This document shows positions 6,106 through 6,512 of a stretch of DNA of 6,512 nt, piece by piece (the stretch's first letter is position 1; every line of letters begins with the position of its first letter). The position numbers and the translations under genes were made by a program. The DNA comes from Thermoprotei archaeon. Lineage in GTDB: Archaea > Thermoproteota > Thermoprotei_A > Sulfolobales > Ignisphaeraceae. The notes beneath the pieces were generated by a model, which was given only the letters and a program-made list of their open reading frames with translations, ran no database searches and was not told where the DNA came from. The stretch spans positions 1-6,512 of the forward strand of contig QMWT01000057.1 of assembly GCA_003661775.1 (NCBI GenBank), given 5' to 3'.

Positions 6106-6512
6106 TAGGGCTTTATGAATTTCGCTATGAACTTGTCATCCCTGTCTACAGCTAGCTTAACAACTTCATTATCCGCTTCCTTATCCTCGACGCCAAATAC
6201 CTTGGCAAGCATGTAGAGAGCTATGAGCTGGTCGTCTACCTTGAGGCCTGCGCGACGAGTTTTAACAACAAAGTCTATAGCGCTGAACACGAAATCCCTC
6301 TCCTCCTCCCCTATGATCCCTATAATAGCTGCAAACCGCGCTATCTCCTCAATGCTTTCTTTGGGAACCTTACTGAGCATCTCATCGATCCACTTTATCA
6401 ACTTTATCAATCCACCTAAGCCGAGCTTCTTCACTACACCCGAAGACATGAGCGTACTCAATCTTGGGGTTGCCGACGTAGGCGGCTCACTGCTTGAACT
6501 GCTTTCCTCTTC
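6105..6512 (-). CDS. Archaellum accessory protein with divergent FlaD/E-like C-terminal domain, N-terminus beyond the window
   Basis: The frame is open from the stop at 6105 to the right edge, giving 135 visible residues of a longer protein. The first 17 are an acidic, Ser/Pro-rich linker (EEESSSSSEPPTSATPR). Then comes a compact all-helical domain: LIKLIKWIDEMLSKVP, a helix running into IIGIIGEEERDFVFSAIDFV, then LKVDDQLIALYMLAKVFG and a charged tail ending KFIAKFIKP. This order (Trp-containing helix, I-G-x-I-x-EE turn and helix, then a D-D/H-x-L helix with L-A-K) resembles my recollection of the FlaD/FlaE C-terminal domain of euryarchaea. No membrane helix is visible. FlaC/D/E form the cytoplasmic ring around FlaH/FlaI and connect to chemotaxis, while Sulfolobus has FlaX at this position. 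A TTG at 6461 could give a 118-residue protein, but the open linker upstream argues against it. The operon role is fairly sure, the family less so. Confidence 0.65.
   Translation of the reverse strand, partial: EEESSSSSEPPTSATPRLSTLMSSGVVKKLGLGGLIKLIKWIDEMLSKVPKESIEEIARFAAIIGIIGEEERDFVFSAIDFVVKTRRAGLKVDDQLIALYMLAKVFGVEDKEADNEVVKLAVDRDDKFIAKFIKP

Noticed and set aside
6105..6461. Start of the archaellum accessory gene at the TTG at 6461
   Set aside because: The frame stays open through an acidic Ser/Pro linker to the right edge, and TTG is a rare start. A gene running in from outside is more likely.
1..6512. tRNA, rRNA, CRISPR array, insertion sequence or attachment site
   Set aside because: None was seen. 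The window is filled with coding sequence, there are no spaced repeats, and the only intergenic stretch over 100 bases is 470-605.

Overview
This window carries most of a crenarchaeal archaellum (archaeal flagellum) gene cluster, read on the minus strand from the right edge to position 989. The organism is probably a hyperthermophilic crenarchaeote (Thermoproteota), perhaps close to Desulfurococcales. The reasons are: the gene order G-F-H-I-J, as in Sulfolobus; heavy use of ATA, CTA and AGG codons with moderate GC; GGTGA-type ribosome binding sites; TATA-type promoters; and a leaderless-looking start on a single gene. The genus is inference, not something the sequence proves.

Layout in transcription order (right to left): (1) the 3' part of a gene running in from beyond 6512, with a Ser/Glu/Pro linker followed by a small helical domain that looks like a divergent FlaD/FlaE domain; (2) flaG; (3) flaF, overlapping flaG; (4) flaH, a KaiC/RecA-like ATP-binding protein; (5) flaI, the motor and assembly ATPase; (6) flaJ, the polytopic membrane platform. 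Gaps are 9 to 16 bases or overlaps, so this is almost certainly one transcription unit. The archaellin genes and the promoter should lie to the right, outside the window.

Left of flaJ the context changes. A small plus-strand gene for a three-helix membrane protein (606-998) converges on flaJ and overlaps its last 10 bases. Across a 136-base divergent promoter region lies a minus-strand gene for a secreted protein (469 to the left edge, C-terminus missing). I do not recognise either.

How the genes work together (family knowledge): FlaI hydrolyses ATP in the cytoplasm and, with FlaH, drives filament assembly and rotation through FlaJ. FlaG and FlaF project outside the membrane and connect the machine to the S-layer. 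FlaX (Sulfolobus) or FlaC/D/E (euryarchaea) forms the cytoplasmic ring around FlaH/FlaI. Gene 1 sits in the slot where Sulfolobus has flaX, yet its visible domain looks more like FlaD/E. That is the most interesting point in the window.
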